Source: Tiliqua scincoides (lineage: Eukaryota > Chordata > Lepidosauria > Squamata > Scincidae). Taken from it: a DNA stretch of 64,000 bases. The notes under the pieces were generated by a model, which saw nothing but the letters and a program-made list of their open reading frames with translations, did no database searches and was not told the DNA's origin. The stretch spans positions 82,966,254 through 83,030,253 of the forward strand of contig NC_089826.1 in the NCBI RefSeq assembly GCF_035046505.1. Reading direction: 5' to 3'. Positions 1-12,300 of the stretch are shown in pieces. The translations under genes were made by a program, and so were the position numbers. Numbering within the stretch: the first letter of the stretch is position 1; every line of letters starts with the position of its first letter.

Positions 1-20
1 TATTATTATTATTATTATTT
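1..20. repeat. (ATT)n microsatellite at window edge
   Basis: Six ATT units run into the left edge. Such runs here usually trail a SINE or LINE tail. Confidence 0.8.
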
Positions 21-1493
21 GATCACTTCCAGCATTTTGCGGAGCAAGCAGTCCCCCATGGTCCATCAGAGAGGATGAGGATGGACCACCTGTAGCTACA
101 GTTGGCACCAAAAGCAACAAACCACAACTTTCTCTATAAATAATAAATCTCTAATAAATATTTTCTAATAACAGGCAGCCTGTGTTACGTGCGGGCTTGG
201 TACCTATGAATTTCTTCATCAGCAGGTCCCCATACTCATGGTGTGCACCAACTTGGAGCCTCTAGGGTGCTGTGCCCCTCTTACCTCCGAAGGCTCTTCT
301 GAAGCCTGCAGAGGCCATGTGTGTCTTCCCACAGCCTTCATTCTGAAGCTGCAAGGAGACGCTCATGGCCTCTTCAGGCTTCAGAAGAGCCTCCAGAGAT
401 GAGAGGAGCACAGCTCCAATCGCATTTGGGCAGTGCCAAAAACCGCAGGTTTCAAATAGCTGCAGTTTTCTTTATCCACAGGGTTTCCAGAAATGGAACC
501 CCAGGGAATAACGAGGGCCACCTCTATTGCAAATTTAAAAGTATTTTTGTGTGTGGGGATGTGGGGATTGCATGTGGTTCACTGCAATTCCAATTCTTGC
601 TTCAGTGGTCCGTGGTATCCTAAAGATTGGGAGCCTAGAGAGAAGAATAAATAAAGGGAAATGACCACCGTGCACCTTCTGTCCCCTCAAGAAATTCACT
701 TCTGCATATGCAGCTGCCTGCTGAGAAGTTCCAGTGGGTGCGATAGGCAGCCATTCATCTTCTCAAATGGGTGGCTGTGAATCGTTTCAGTCAGAATGAC
801 ATAAATTTGTACTTGATGCCTGCTGGCTTCCAATTCAAGGTGCCAGTGAAACGCTTGCACCGTTCAAGAATCCTAGCAAGTGAGAAGGGGTGTTAAAAGT
901 GACGCCCACCATGTTTTTGCAGCTTGGTAGCATCCCCAGTATTTGTCAGTGTGCTTTCTCTTCATCCACCACCAAACCACCTATCTCAGAAACCATCCCT
1001 GCTGTCTTGATACATCCAACCCACATGGTTCAGATGGAGTGGGATGCTTGTCCTGACACTGCCCCCAAAGGGGCAAACTCAGAGGTCACTCCCTTTGATG
1101 CCAACTTCATGAGGGGGTGCCCTGCCAATGTGGCTGCTTCATCTCATCCAAGAGCAGAAGTTAGGGCTCCACATGGCGGGGCAGACGTCTTTTGCAACAG
1201 CAGTAATAAGTCATATATGGCAATGCCTTCCCCCAGTCTCTTACTGTTCCTGCCACCGCAGTTGGCTGCCGCCTTTAACAGATGTTTTCATTATAATGAC
1301 TGTGTTTCTGCTGTGTTTGCTGTTATCTGTGTTCTTCTCTGAGCCCCTTTTAGTGCCTACAAGAAAACTGTAGCGACAAACACAGTCAATCAATCAACTG
1401 CAGACATAGTTCTCGTCAGAGAACTGATCTTGCGTTTTTATGCAGCTTCCAGTGTAGCGTAGTCAGTGTACAAGGAATCTAGGATACAAATGG
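21..1493. other. No gene recognised; contains a foldback element
   Basis: About 255-420 holds an imperfect inverted repeat: GCTCTTCTGAAGCCTGCAGA near 293 pairs with TCTTCAGGCTTCAGAAGAGC near 371. The text near 478-530 (TATCCACAGGG...GAACCCC) resembles a pogo/Tigger terminus. A 150-codon frame at 890-1342 resembles nothing I know and is probably chance. Confidence 0.4.
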
Positions 1494-2455
1494 CAAGGAT
1501 GGGAACTTAAATCAGGTGACTCGAGCCCAAATTGTGAAAATCAGTGTTTTTTGGTGACTCGTGTGCATTAGAGTCACGCACATGGAAGACTCAGCAAAAC
1601 ATTCAAGTCACGGGCCCCTGGCTCAGCACTTGGTCCCCGCACATGCAGACTCAACTCTCTGTGTCTGGGTGTGTTTGCTTACTGTTTTCATGGTGTGAAA
1701 AACCTTGCGGGGTCATCATTCAAACTGGGGGAGTAGCAGGGAAGTTCCAGCCTGGAGGCAGGAAAGGGTTAATGTTTGCTTTTGCTTCCAAGCATGGGGG
1801 GGGGGGGGAGGCAGGAGCCAATGATCGTTGGACAAAGGATGGGCGGTCTGGTTTCTTTGGATGAAGGAGGGCAGGAGGAGCGCAAGGGGGTTCTTGCCTT
1901 GGAACTGGCTGGAGAAGCCCAGGGAAAAAGGAGGCAGGGAAGCGGGAGGGGGGATCATAGAGATCACGCTTTCCAATCATATAGCTGCTGTGAGCTGTGT
2001 TGCTACTTGGGGGGGAGGAAGCCCCATTGAATGACTAGCTACAGTGGGACTACTTCTGAGTATAGCTGCAAAAGATTGGGTCATCCGGGTAAGCCTCGCA
2101 GCTGCTGCATGTGACCCTCCTCCCTCTTGCGCTTTTGTCCTTGCTCTTACGCAGTCTGTCCCAGCCCCTCCCGCTTTGTTTACAGATGGGATGGAGGACA
2201 GCAGGGGAGAGTTTAAAGAGCACTCCAACACGCACACGCACGCACACACACACACCCCCGTAGCAGCTCCATTTTATTTTTTCCGCACCTGACATGTGTA
2301 TCAAAAAGGCTCACAACTCGAGTCTTTTTGAGTCGCAAAAATGCTCCAGGCGACTTGGAAAGTGCCCCCATTAGGACTCGTTTTCAACTCAAGTCGTGGG
2401 GGCAGAGACTTGTGACTTGGCTTGAGTCAAGCCGTGCTGGATTTGCCTATCCCTG
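1494..2455. mobile_element. Non-autonomous hAT-like DNA transposon, 962 bp
   Basis: The element begins CAAGGATGGGAAC and ends GCCTATCCCTG. It is flanked by a perfect 8-bp duplication ACAAATGG (1486-1493 and 2456-2463). Inside are repeated GACTCG/AAGTC motifs near both ends, a G-run and a (CA)n stretch (about 2230-2257). No transposase frame is visible. The 8-bp duplication and CA..TG ends fit the hAT superfamily. Confidence 0.8.
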
Positions 2456-2463
2456 ACAAATGG

Positions 2464-4215
2464 TTATTTGTTGGTATCTCAGGGATGCTTAGAATGAACA
2501 CAGTGTGATCTAGTGGCTATGACACTGGACTATTTTATCAGGGAGGTGTTGGACTTTTTTGCGAAGTAGAACCAGGTCCAATTGTCCAGTCAGCCAGGAA
2601 GCTCAACTTAGACCAGTCACTCTCTTGACATTTTAGTCTACTTCAGAACACTTTTACTGCTTGCTTTAAAGCAAGCCATCTGACAGTGTAGGAAGCTACT
2701 CTGACCTCCTCACCAGCAGCCCAAAAGCATTGCACCAGCAGAGACTGCTTTTGCAACTGCCATAAAGCAATTGCCATAAAGCAGTCATTGTTGGCGCAAA
2801 ACTTTTTGCACCGGCATCCAGCCCAGTTAGGATTGAGCCATTAGGCTGTTAAACAGCTTAGGATCAAGTTACCTGGGGGACTTCTTTCCTCCACATGAAT
2901 CTACCCATCCTCTGAGATCTTCTAGCAGGGCTTTCTTCTGTGTCCTGTCACCATCTGAGTTAGGATTTGTGGGGAGTCATGAGAAGGCCTTCTCTATAGT
3001 GGCCTCTCTATGAAACCTCCTCCCATCGGAAATTCATTTGGCCCCCTCCCTCCTATACTGTAATTCTACAGCACATACACTGAAAATACTTTTTCTTCTG
3101 AGAAAAACTTAACTGGAGCTTATTATTAAAAGTAACCTCTAAGCAGAGTTGGGTTGTTTACATTGGAAGTGAAGTTTTACTACTTTGCCATTTTACCAGT
3201 GGCATATAGCAAAATGTAAAGGTTATCTTTAATGTACTATTGCAGATTTTTATTCAGGAAGCAAAAGCTTAATAACCATTCATTATGCAGCAGAGCAAGA
3301 GAAAAGAAATTAAATTGTTGCTACATCACTTGAGCTGCTGCTACTAAACTTTCTCTCATTAATGTCAAAAGTACATATTAAGATCCCCACTGAGTAGTGT
3401 CTAAATAATAACGATTGACTCAGAGCTAGCAGGCAATTTACTGACCATTTGAGTTAATGAAGTGATGCCGTAGCTATTTGAATGGCACAAATACCTTTTT
3501 CTGGTTTTTTCCCCATAACACTACAAGGACTTTGAGGGTTTGGTAATTGGGCCATTAGAGAATTGTGCAAACTGGACTACATATCACTAAGATACTCTGA
3601 TGCATGTACACTTTTAAAAGGTATCAGGGTATTTTTATGTGCACATCTATGTGCATAATGTTGCATGAGTCTTTTTATAACATTATATATTACTGTATAA
3701 ATAAATGTTATAAAATCTATCATATAATATAATCTATTTAAAGGTGCCCTTCTGTGAATTTATTCTCCCAGTATATCCAGATATATTTTAGCTATAAGAC
3801 AGGTTGACCGCGTTTCCAGTGGGGGAAATGAGTGCCATTCTCTGACACTTCCAACACCTTGGAGTTATATGTGCTTGATATTTTATGGAAAATCATAGTT
3901 GCGGTAAACTAGTTATCTCATTGTCTTATGGCTAGAGTTTTTTTTTGGGGGGGGGGTGATTCCCCCCAAAAATTTCTTGATTAAAATAGCAAATGTTGGT
4001 GTTATGTGATTTTATCCAAATTCTTATCCAAATTGTACAAACAGTGCAATATAGCACAATAAACATTTCAACTGTGAACTCTGTATTATTTTAGACCGTT
4101 ACCAAACATATATACATACATATTCATTCAAGAGCCACCATTGTAAGTAGCTCTGCTTTAGCAGATGCTAGCCTCCTCCTATCATTTACAACCAAGCTAA
4201 ATTTGGAGAATGATC
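2464..4215. other. No gene recognised
   Basis: AT-rich sequence. 2700-2850 carries TGCCATAAAGCA repeats and CAGTTAGGATTGAGCC, probably a worn CAATCCTA-ended element. Nothing else was recognised. Confidence 0.4.
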
Positions 4216-4453
4216 TTCCTTACAGGGGGTCCCCATATCCACGAATCCCTCATCTTCAGATTCACTATCCACTGATTGGGTTTGCAGGTGCCCCCTGCAC
4301 GTGTGTCCCCCCTGCAATACCCTCTGGAGACGAGGGGAGCTCTGCCCCCTCATTTCCAGAGGGTCCTCTGAGCCCAGCAAAGGCCACAGATATCCTTCTG
4401 CAGCCTCTCTGCCTGGTTCAAACTGAACCCAGTAGTAAAAAAAAAAAAAAAAA
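4216..4453. mobile_element. pogo/Tigger-like element fragment with A-run
   Basis: Begins GGGGTCCCCATATCCACGAA, a terminus type seen in pogo/Tigger-like elements, and ends near a run of 17 A. Both flanks are unclear, so family and limits are tentative. Confidence 0.35.
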
Positions 4454-4814
4454 GCAACTTCTAGTTTCACAGAGAAACCAGAATTGACATTTTTAATGCC
4501 TTATGGCATTAGGAGGCCTGGAAAAACCCCGAAGGGCTCATTTCCAAGTGCCCTAAAGAATAAAGAAGGGTGCAATGAGTTGGAAAGCCATCTGAAAGCT
4601 ACTGTAAATCACAAATAGTTCATGCCAGCTAACTCATGTGGGAATTCAGGTGCTCATGTTTACCTGGGTGTAAAGAAAAATGAGAGAGACAGCTGTCCAC
4701 CTGAGGATCAATTCCATACTCAGAATAATTTAACAAGGGGCTGAGAATAAAACAGCCAATGTTATTATGCCATTTTACAAATTACACAAAGATGTCTAAG
4801 GCCCTGTCTGGGGT

Positions 4815-5362
4815 GTAATATCCAGTTCTGATCACCACATCTCAAAAAGGATATAGTGGAACTAGAAAAGGTGCAGAAGAGAGCATTCAAAATGATTAGT
4901 GGACTGGGGCACCTTCCTTACCAAAAAAAAAAAAAAAAAAAAAGCTACAGCATTTGGGGCTCTTCAGGCTAGAAAAAAAGGCACCTGAGGTGGGGGGGAT
5001 ATGATTGAGACATAAAATTATGCATGGGATTTATAGAGTGGGTAGAGGGGAGCTCTTTTCCCTCTCACACAACACCAGAACCTAGGTGACATACACTAAA
5101 ATTGACTGGTGGGAGAGTTAGAACAGAAAAATGGAAATATTTCTTTACCCAGCACATAGTTAATCTGTGGAACTCCTAGCCAAAGGGTGTTGTGATGGCA
5201 TTTGGCCTAGATGCCTTTGAAGGGGAATTGCTACAGGTATCTTGTTGTCTTGTATTCTTCCTGAGGCATCTGGAGGGTCACTGTGAGATGCAAGAACCTG
5301 GACCAGATGGGCTCTTGGCCTGATCCAGCAAGGGGCCTTCTTCTGTGCTTCTGTTCTTATAG
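4815..5362 (+). mobile_element. CR1 LINE 3' fragment
   Basis: A sense-strand match to the 51379-53063 CR1: TCTCAAAAAGGATATAGTGG, GGGGCACCTTCCTTACC, a late ORF2 region and the 3' end CTGATCCAGCAAGGGGCCTT..GTTCTTATAG. It is broken by a 22-base A-run (4921-4942) and many small changes, so it is older than the 52-kb copy. Confidence 0.8.
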
Positions 5363-5584
5363 GCCTTGGGAGTGAAACCTAGGCTAGTTTGGTCTCATTC
5401 ATGAAGATTACAGTGTCACCCCTGAGCAGCGGCAAGCACACAAGGTCACCCACCAGAAAGGTTTTTGGACTGATAAGTTGCTACATTGAACTATCAAGAT
5501 GACCAGATAATAATTATTAGCACTGCAGAGTAATTTTTTTAAAAAAATGTTTCTCTAGTTTTAAAGCACCAACAGTACTTTTCT

Positions 5585-5660
5585 ATTTAGTACTTTTCTG
5601 AGGCTTACTCAGAAGTAAATAGTCTTGAGTTCAATGAGACTTCTTTCCAGGTAAGAGTGT
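5585..5660. repeat. Short CAATCCTA-family element, worn copy (class B)
   Basis: GGCTTACTCAGAAGTAAATA..GAGTTCAATGAGACTT matches the ~88-bp class B element in degraded form. Confidence 0.5.
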
Positions 5661-6046
5661 ATAGCAGCCTAAGAAAAGCCATCTACTCTATTCTTAAAAA
5701 TACTTGCTCACTCTATGACTAGTGTCATGTTTACTTTTGAAGATGCAAGGAATCCTTTGTTTTGTTCTATTTATTTAGGAAAAAAGTTATCTTTTGATTA
5801 AATATGCCCAAGGCAGGGAACAACAACACAATCAATTTTTTTAAAAGAACTAATCTTAAAAGGTTATCTGCAGAGATCTGTCATATTAGGAGAGCATTGC
5901 CATTGGCCTGGGGAAATCTGAGAACGGGATAGCAGTTTGTCAGCACAACACACTGAAACAATTCCCTCAAGGCACAGAAACTCCAGCATGTCATGTATAT
6001 CTCAAATGTAAAGGCACTTACATTCTGAGAACTGAACAAACATGCA

Positions 6047-6231
6047 TGAGGCTAAGAGGCAAAGAAGGAAGGCCCATAGCCAGGGAGACAGGCCAGGGAC
6101 AGACTGCACTTGCTCCCAGTGTGGAAGGGATTGTCACTCCCGAATCGGCCTTTTCAGCCACACTAGACACTGTTCCAGAACCACCTTTCAGAGCGCGATA
6201 CCATAGCCTTTCGAGACTGAAGGTTGCCAAC
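6047..6231 (+). mobile_element. LINE 3'-end fragment (TTGCCAAC-tailed family)
   Basis: A 5'-truncated copy running from GAGGCTAAGAGGCAAAG to the common 3' end GAGACTGAAGGTTGCCAAC. It encodes the C-terminal [15 protein letters not shown]-type zinc-knuckle motif region. The same family recurs at 13345, 29913, 40353, 44148, 46155 and 49927. Confidence 0.8.
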
Positions 6232-7281
6232 TTACTGATGAATACTGGGAGTCACTAGTGATATGCTAGCTTCCAAAGCAAGTACCAGTGGGCAGTTTTT
6301 TCCTCAAATGCCAACAGTGTGCATGGGAACACCCAATCCAGATGGGAACCACAGCAGGGGCAGCTCAGCCAGGTCACCTGAAGTGCTTGTCTTGAGCAAT
6401 GGCATGAACTGGTGAGGGGGGTGGTAATCCTGCTCCCATCTACCGCCTTCCCCAGGCTGCCACCTGCCCAGACACTCCAGGTGATGGAAAAGGAGGCCAA
6501 TGGTGAGGACAGGATGTTGCAGTGATGTGCTGTATGGGAGTGACAGGCGAGACAGGACTGCACCACCGGGGTTTTTTGGAAAGTGCCGCCATCTCCACCA
6601 AGGCTATGATCACGGCAAACAATCGCAACACTGAACAGCAGCTGAAGCGTGTGGGCTGTGAGTGTTTGCATGATCAAAGCCCCAGCACTGGTCACAGCAG
6701 CAGTGGCAGCACTTTTCAAAGAAATCTGGTGGGGTGATCTTGCCTCACCTGCCACCCCCTCACCGCTTGTCCCTGGGATATTGTGTTATACACAGCAAGG
6801 GTCATAGCAACTGCAGACTAAAATTAGCTATCCCGAACCCATGTTTATATCACCCTAATATAAGACAGAATGTTCACAACTGGCTTTAATGAATATATAT
6901 TTATTACCATTAAGCATGTATAGCACTTTTCAAGGAAAAAAAAAAATCACAAAGCAGTTTACATAGCAAAATGAATGAAAAAAATTGTTCCCTGTCCCCT
7001 GAGTGCTCATATAAGGGAGAAAGAAGCAACTGGAAAAGATCCTACTCTGGGATTGATGAGAACAGTGGCCCTTCCCTTTCTAAATAAAAGAGAACCACTA
7101 CCTACTTCGTTCTCTTTGTCAAGTTATCAGGGCACCACAGATCAGTGAATAACAATGCTATGTAATGGTAAAATATCACCATCTAGTGGATAAGATGGCT
7201 TAAAAAATGTGGCAGACCAAGTAAGACACTGTGTATCTTGTCTGATTTATTACTGCTGTTTCTCCTTCCAATTGCTGTCAT
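6232..7281. other. No gene recognised; possible worn SINE
   Basis: 6255-6755 holds a 166-codon minus frame of low likelihood with no recognised motifs. 6880-7020 (TATAGCACTTTTCAAGG, CACAAAGCAGTTTACA) looks like the tail part of the SINE type at 28690, minus strand, heavily worn. Confidence 0.35.
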
Positions 7282-7776
7282 GGGGCACAATCCTAGAATG
7301 CAGTTCTGCCAGTCCCTTGTGCTGGCCTGGGAGGGTTGCAAACGTGCCGTAAAGCACGTTTGTGCCTCCTCAGAAGGAAGCCAGGCCGGCAATCAAAGAA
7401 GCGCCGGCCTGCAGAGGCTGAGTTAAGCGTGGGCCGACACAACGAAGAAAAGTAGGTGGGGGAGGCGGGGGGGAGGCATTCCTGGGCAGGGGGAGGGTGG
7501 ACGGTGGGCAGCCCTGGGGGCGGGCGGGGAGCAGGAGGCGGGGCTGGGATCCAGCAGTTATGCCGTATCCCAAGCCCAGTTCCTGGAGAGAACGGAGCAG
7601 TTTCAAGCTACTCCGCTCTCCTCAGACTTGTGCCACCTCAAGAGGTGGCACAAGTTCGAGGAGACTCATTGTGGCCAGCAGCCCTTACCCTGAGGGTAAG
7701 GGAAAATGGTTCTGTATCCTGGATACAGTGCAAGCCTCCTGACTTGCCTGTTCCAGCGCAGGATAGGATTGTACCC
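7282..7776. mobile_element. CAATCCTA-ended element, class C (~0.5 kb)
   Basis: Left end GGGGCACAATCCTAG and right end GGATAGGATTGTACCC are inverted. The interior is GC-rich, with the inverted block GCAAACGTGCCGTAAAGCACGTTTGTGCC and an inverted pair around 7625-7655 (TTGTGCCACCTC/GAGGTGGCACAA). Similar pieces occur at 12811 and 57250. Confidence 0.6.
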
Positions 7777-7860
7777 ATGGTCTATAGAACCTTTCCCCCT
7801 TAAGCCAGCACAATTTCTTCTTCTGTGTTGCATTAGTTCCCTTTTATCACAATGCCCTGT

Positions 7861-7893
7861 AAACTGATCCAGTGGGGCTGTTCTTATGTTCTC
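7861..7893 (+). mobile_element. Very short CR1 3' stub
   Basis: ACTGATCCAGTGGGGCTGTT followed by CTTATGTTCT is the last ~30 bp of the CR1 family seen at 53063. It is a heavily 5'-truncated insertion. Confidence 0.6.
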
Positions 7894-8020
7894 CTCCAAT
7901 CATTGCCATCATTTCTGCCAGAATTGTCTACCCTTTACTTTCTGACCAATCCTAAAGGGGCTCGATGATGTCAGAATGCCTCTTCCGCAGGCCTTCCCGC
8001 CGGCTTTTCCTGTAGACTCA

Positions 8021-8197
8021 GGGCCCAATCCTATCCAATTTTCCAGTGCTTGTGCAGCTGTGCCAGTGGGGTGTGTACTTCATCCTGTGTTGGGGAGACG
8101 ATCACAGAGGCCTCCTCAAGATGGGAACATTTGTTACCTTACCTCGAGGCTGCACTGTGGCTGCACCGGTGCTGGAAAGTTGGATAGGATTGGGCCC
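8021..8197. mobile_element. CAATCCTA-ended short element, class A
   Basis: GGGCCCAATCCTATCC and GGATAGGATTGGGCCC form the inverted ends, continuing inward (TTTCCAGTGC/GTGCTGGAAA). It is flanked by TCA on both sides. The family size is about 150-200 bp. Confidence 0.85.
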
Positions 8198-8379
8198 TCA
8201 CTGTTGCATAGCACAGAGGCCAAAAATGTCTCCCGTTAAAGTCAATGAGATGTTAAAGTGTTTTCATTTTGACTGAATTGTGCCCACTGCAGGTCAAAAG
8301 CCTCAGTCTCAAGCATCAATCGTTGCAAAATCAGCTTTGGTTTTGGAAAATACAACTCACTATTATTAAAGAAATTAAT

Positions 8380-8385
8380 TTTATT
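8380..8385 (-). promoter_or_regulatory. Candidate OTOP1 polyadenylation signal
   Basis: AATAAA on the minus strand, about 770 nt past the OTOP1 stop, in an AT-rich unique-looking stretch. It is the first canonical signal I noticed downstream. Its use is inferred only. Confidence 0.3.
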
Positions 8386-9157
8386 ATTTAAGTCATTTCA
8401 TAAGAAAATACAAAAAAAATACAAAACAAAATTTCTCATAAACAAATATGTTTTTCATAATATGCATACTATGACATGTAGCATCTAACTGTGTCTGTTC
8501 TGAAATATTAACACTGCTTTTCTATATACCAAGAATTAAATAAAATGTTTAACAACAAATGTTTAGATTATGAGTATAACCTAGCCAATTTTAAATTCCG
8601 GTGACATCTTTCCCACTGCAATCATGGGATTAACGGCCTAATCCTAACAGGCCTTTATGCTGCTGGAACTAGCGTTCTGGCAGTCTAAGGTCTTTTATGG
8701 CTGTTGCCATAAACAAAATCCTTGAACACTTATCTGGGAGTAATCCCCATTGAACATAATGGGATTTACTTCTCAGTAAGCATGTATAACATTCTGTTCT
8801 GAATGTGGCTGGATCGTGCCATAAATGTTTCATTTTTTACTACAGACCTCTAAGAACTCAGAAGAAAATTGCACCAGTATAAAATTATATTGGGGACATA
8901 TTATATTATCCAACAATGTGCTTTCAAATAGCCAGAGAAAAGTTCAGACAATAACTTTGCCATACAAAACTAGGAATAATGTACAGACAATTCCACGAGA
9001 AGGACTGATGAGGTATGAAATGTTTCATTGAATGAAGTTTTATATCATCTTCATTACGTATTCATTCAAATAATTGCACACTCTGCTTTGGTCATTTATC
9101 AGACGGTGTCATCATCTTCTCATCTATCCATCCACCCATGTTCTATATTTATGGAGT

Positions 9158-9328
9158 TTATGTTTTACAACTAACCTCAAAAAGAGAGGCTGCAGAATGC
9201 ATCCGGTAGAAAATGGAAAAGGGCATTGCAAGGTTAACAACAATAATCCAGGGTTCAAACCCAAAAACCATTTCTTCCAATCCATTATCATATTCTGGGC
9301 GGCAACCAAAAGCAGGTGGAATCCACAG
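9158..9328 (-). CDS. OTOP1: OTOP1 coding exon 6 (terminal)
   Basis: This exon encodes residues 570-625: LWIPPAFGCRPEYDNGLEE, then the FEPWIIVVNLAMPFSIFYR membrane segment 12 and a short tail ending EVSCKT before TAA at 9160-9158. The acceptor is TTCATAG. The last residues differ slightly from the EVYCKI ending I recall in mammals. Confidence 0.94.
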   Translation of the reverse strand: MWIPPAFGCRPEYDNGLEEMVFGFEPWIIVVNLAMPFSIFYRMHSAASLFEVSCKT

Positions 9329-12300
9329 CTATGAACAAAATTAAATAAAAAAAAATTAATATACATCTGTAATATTAAACAATCCCCATGAGATTATGCT
9401 GGAAGCAAATTTCAAAATCCAAAAATTTCTTAAAAACCACTTATAACCTCACAAAAATTTCAGCTATTTTGAGTTTTGATTAAAATAAATGTTTCTTTAA
9501 TCATTCATAGGCTTCTAGTTGCCCCATGTCAAGGCCTATCTCTTGATGTCATGATGCCTACGTCATGTCAAGACCTACCTCTTGATACTCATTTTGCTTT
9601 CAAAGATATATTTGATATTAGCTCACTTTACCCACCCACACCTTTTTTTTTTACACTAAAACAGTGGGACCTGCTATAGCAGCAGTTCTCAAACTGCACC
9701 ATGGAGTCCTCAGGCACTGTGGAAACTCTCAGGGGTGCCATGGAATGTCCCTGCCGGCTTCTTCTTCCTGGCACTCCTGAGCACTGCCATTTTGGATCTC
9801 ACAAGAATCACACAAAATCTCTTGAGAATCACATGAGATCTTGTGCAATTCAAGATGATGGTGCCCAACCGAGCTGGGAAGAAAAGGCTGCCATGGAAGA
9901 AATGTGCCATGACCACGTTAAGTTTGAGAACTGATGTACTACAGACAGGGCCTAGGAGAGAGGGGTAAAGGGGGTAATTTGTACCCAGGCCCAAGGTCAA
10001 AAGGGGGGCCCAGGAGCCAAAGGAGGGGACCCAGAAATTTCCTGAGATCTTACATTTTCCTATCTACTAAGACTTGTTGCCCGCATGGGATGCTGGGGAC
10101 ACTATCATGACTGGGGATGCTGGGAACCCTACTGATGCCCCATGGGTTAGTATACCTGGGCTCCAAAGACTTTTCCAGCTATCTCTACCTCCCCTCCACC
10201 CTTTCACCCCTCTCTGCCCCCATTCTGCTCACCCATCACCACCCTCCCCCACTCTGTTTCACCCCTCCCCCTTTGCAAAGGGGCCCAAAAGAAACTTTGT
10301 ACCCCCTTATAAAATTTCTCTCAGAGGCCCTGACTACAGACCTCATTTCCTTATTATGTTTACAGAACATTTGGTTCTGATTCGGCCTCAGTCATAAATT
10401 AGCTTTATTGAAACCAATGGAATAATTCAGGTAGCAGTTCCCAAAGTCCTGCTCAGACTTTGGGACAGCAGTAAGTAATTCCAGGGTTGGCGTGGGGTTG
10501 AGTCCCCAACAGTGGGGCAGTGATCACACTGCTGCCAGAAGCTAGGGGATTTTAAACTTACCTGGGGGGTTGCGCTGGTCTCCAGAGAGGTCCAGACGGC
10601 TCACAGACCCCTCTGCGTTGCAGCAAATAGCTCAGATCGGTGATCAAAGCCCACTTCCGGATTTCACATGAAAACCAGAAGTGGGCTTCAATCACCGATC
10701 TGAGCTATTTGCTGCTGTGCAGAGACCCACAGAGAGGTGGCGTAGCTGGAGGGGGGTGGAGCACTCAGTCTGGCGGGGGGGCAAGTGGCCCCTCCCTTCG
10801 GAGCCATTCCCGGCGGGGGGAGCAAAACGGAGCCATACGGCTCCATTTTGCTCCCCCCGCCGGGAATGGCTCCAAAGGGAGGGGCCGCTTGCCCCCCACC
10901 ATGCTGGATGCTCCGCCCCACTCCAGCTATGCCACCACCACAGAGGCGGCTATGAACCTCCCGGACCCTCCCAGAGGCCAGGTAACTTTAAAATCCCCTT
11001 GCTCTCTTACTGTAAACACAAGAAATCATCATCAGTTATTTTCAGCATTCAGTTAAAATATGGAAACTATTTTTAAGGAAATTGTTTAAAAAGGTTTCTG
11101 CTAAAAGGACCAAATCCTACAAACATAGTGCTAAATCCTAAGTCCTGCAAAAATGGTGCTAAACATAGTAAACAAAGGTTCACAAGGACATAGACTCAGA
11201 ACCTGCATTGAATGCCGGAGGCAAAACTTGCAGCAAGTTAAAAGCAGACCAGGCTGTGTTTATTGACAAGCTGGGCTCCTGAAAGAATTTGCATTAAAAA
11301 AAAAAATAACTTACTGATAGATTACACAAGAACAAAAAAGCAGAAACATTCTTCAAGATGCTTCTCTTGCTGCCGACAACCATGGTTCTGCTGCAAAGTG
11401 AGAATTCAGAGGCGGACGGTGTGACCGGCCTGTTGGCGTGACTCCTATCTTCATTCAAAGCACCACTTCCACTGCTCTCAGGCAGACAAATACTTCCATT
11501 AAATACATACCGAAACTGTCCGTTGTCAATGCCATCCGTCCCGTTATATATCTCTTTATAGGAAGGCACAGGGGTAGTACTCCCCCCACTGGACACCGTT
11601 AGTATTCGAAGAGTTTTAATTTCATCATTAGCCTTCTCATGTTCGCAGTGTGTGGATTCAATTATAAAGAGATTCTGAATGTATTTCTCAATTATAACAA
11701 GTATAGAATAGGGTAAATTGTACCACGTGTATCCAGGATGGGACTGGGCACAGATAATTGCAAGGATGGAACCCCAAGAAAGGAACCAGGACCCTGAGGC
11801 AGTTCCAATCAATAAGTCCGCATCAAGTTTCCGGGCAGGGTTTTTGGAAACATCCAACGACCTTTCTTCGAGCCTGTAAATCAGAAGAGCGACAATCCCA
11901 GCTGCACACATGAGTGTCAGTACTGTGATAGCATACAAATAAAACATAATAAGTGCTAATTCGCTCTTTCTTTTAGAACGCCCAATCTGAATCAAATACA
12001 CAACCACAATTGCTATTGTAGTAATAAACACAACCAGTCCCAATACGGTGCCTGCTGTTTTGCCCTGAAATTTGAATGGTGTCTTATGCTGCTGAAGATG
12101 TTCGACTTTGCGCCCAATATTCTTCCAGAGTACATAGAGCATTGTGGATGCCAAGATGTGATACTCAATGTTGAAAGGGTATAGATAGTATGTTCCTTCA
12201 GAAAATATAGAGCAGAGGGTTGAGGTGGTACAATTACATTGGGGTGCGTGATCATCCAATTCTAGAGGGAGAAAGAAAAATTATATTGTGTTAAAATAGA

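Noticed and set aside
890-1342. 150-codon plus frame as a gene
   Set aside because: Low-complexity composition and no recognised domain; probably chance.
4436-4453. Poly-A as evidence of a processed gene copy
   Set aside because: The preceding sequence has no coding content and looks like a DNA-transposon fragment.
6255-6755. 166-codon minus frame as a gene
   Set aside because: No motif, no splice context and no resemblance to known proteins. It lies among repeats.
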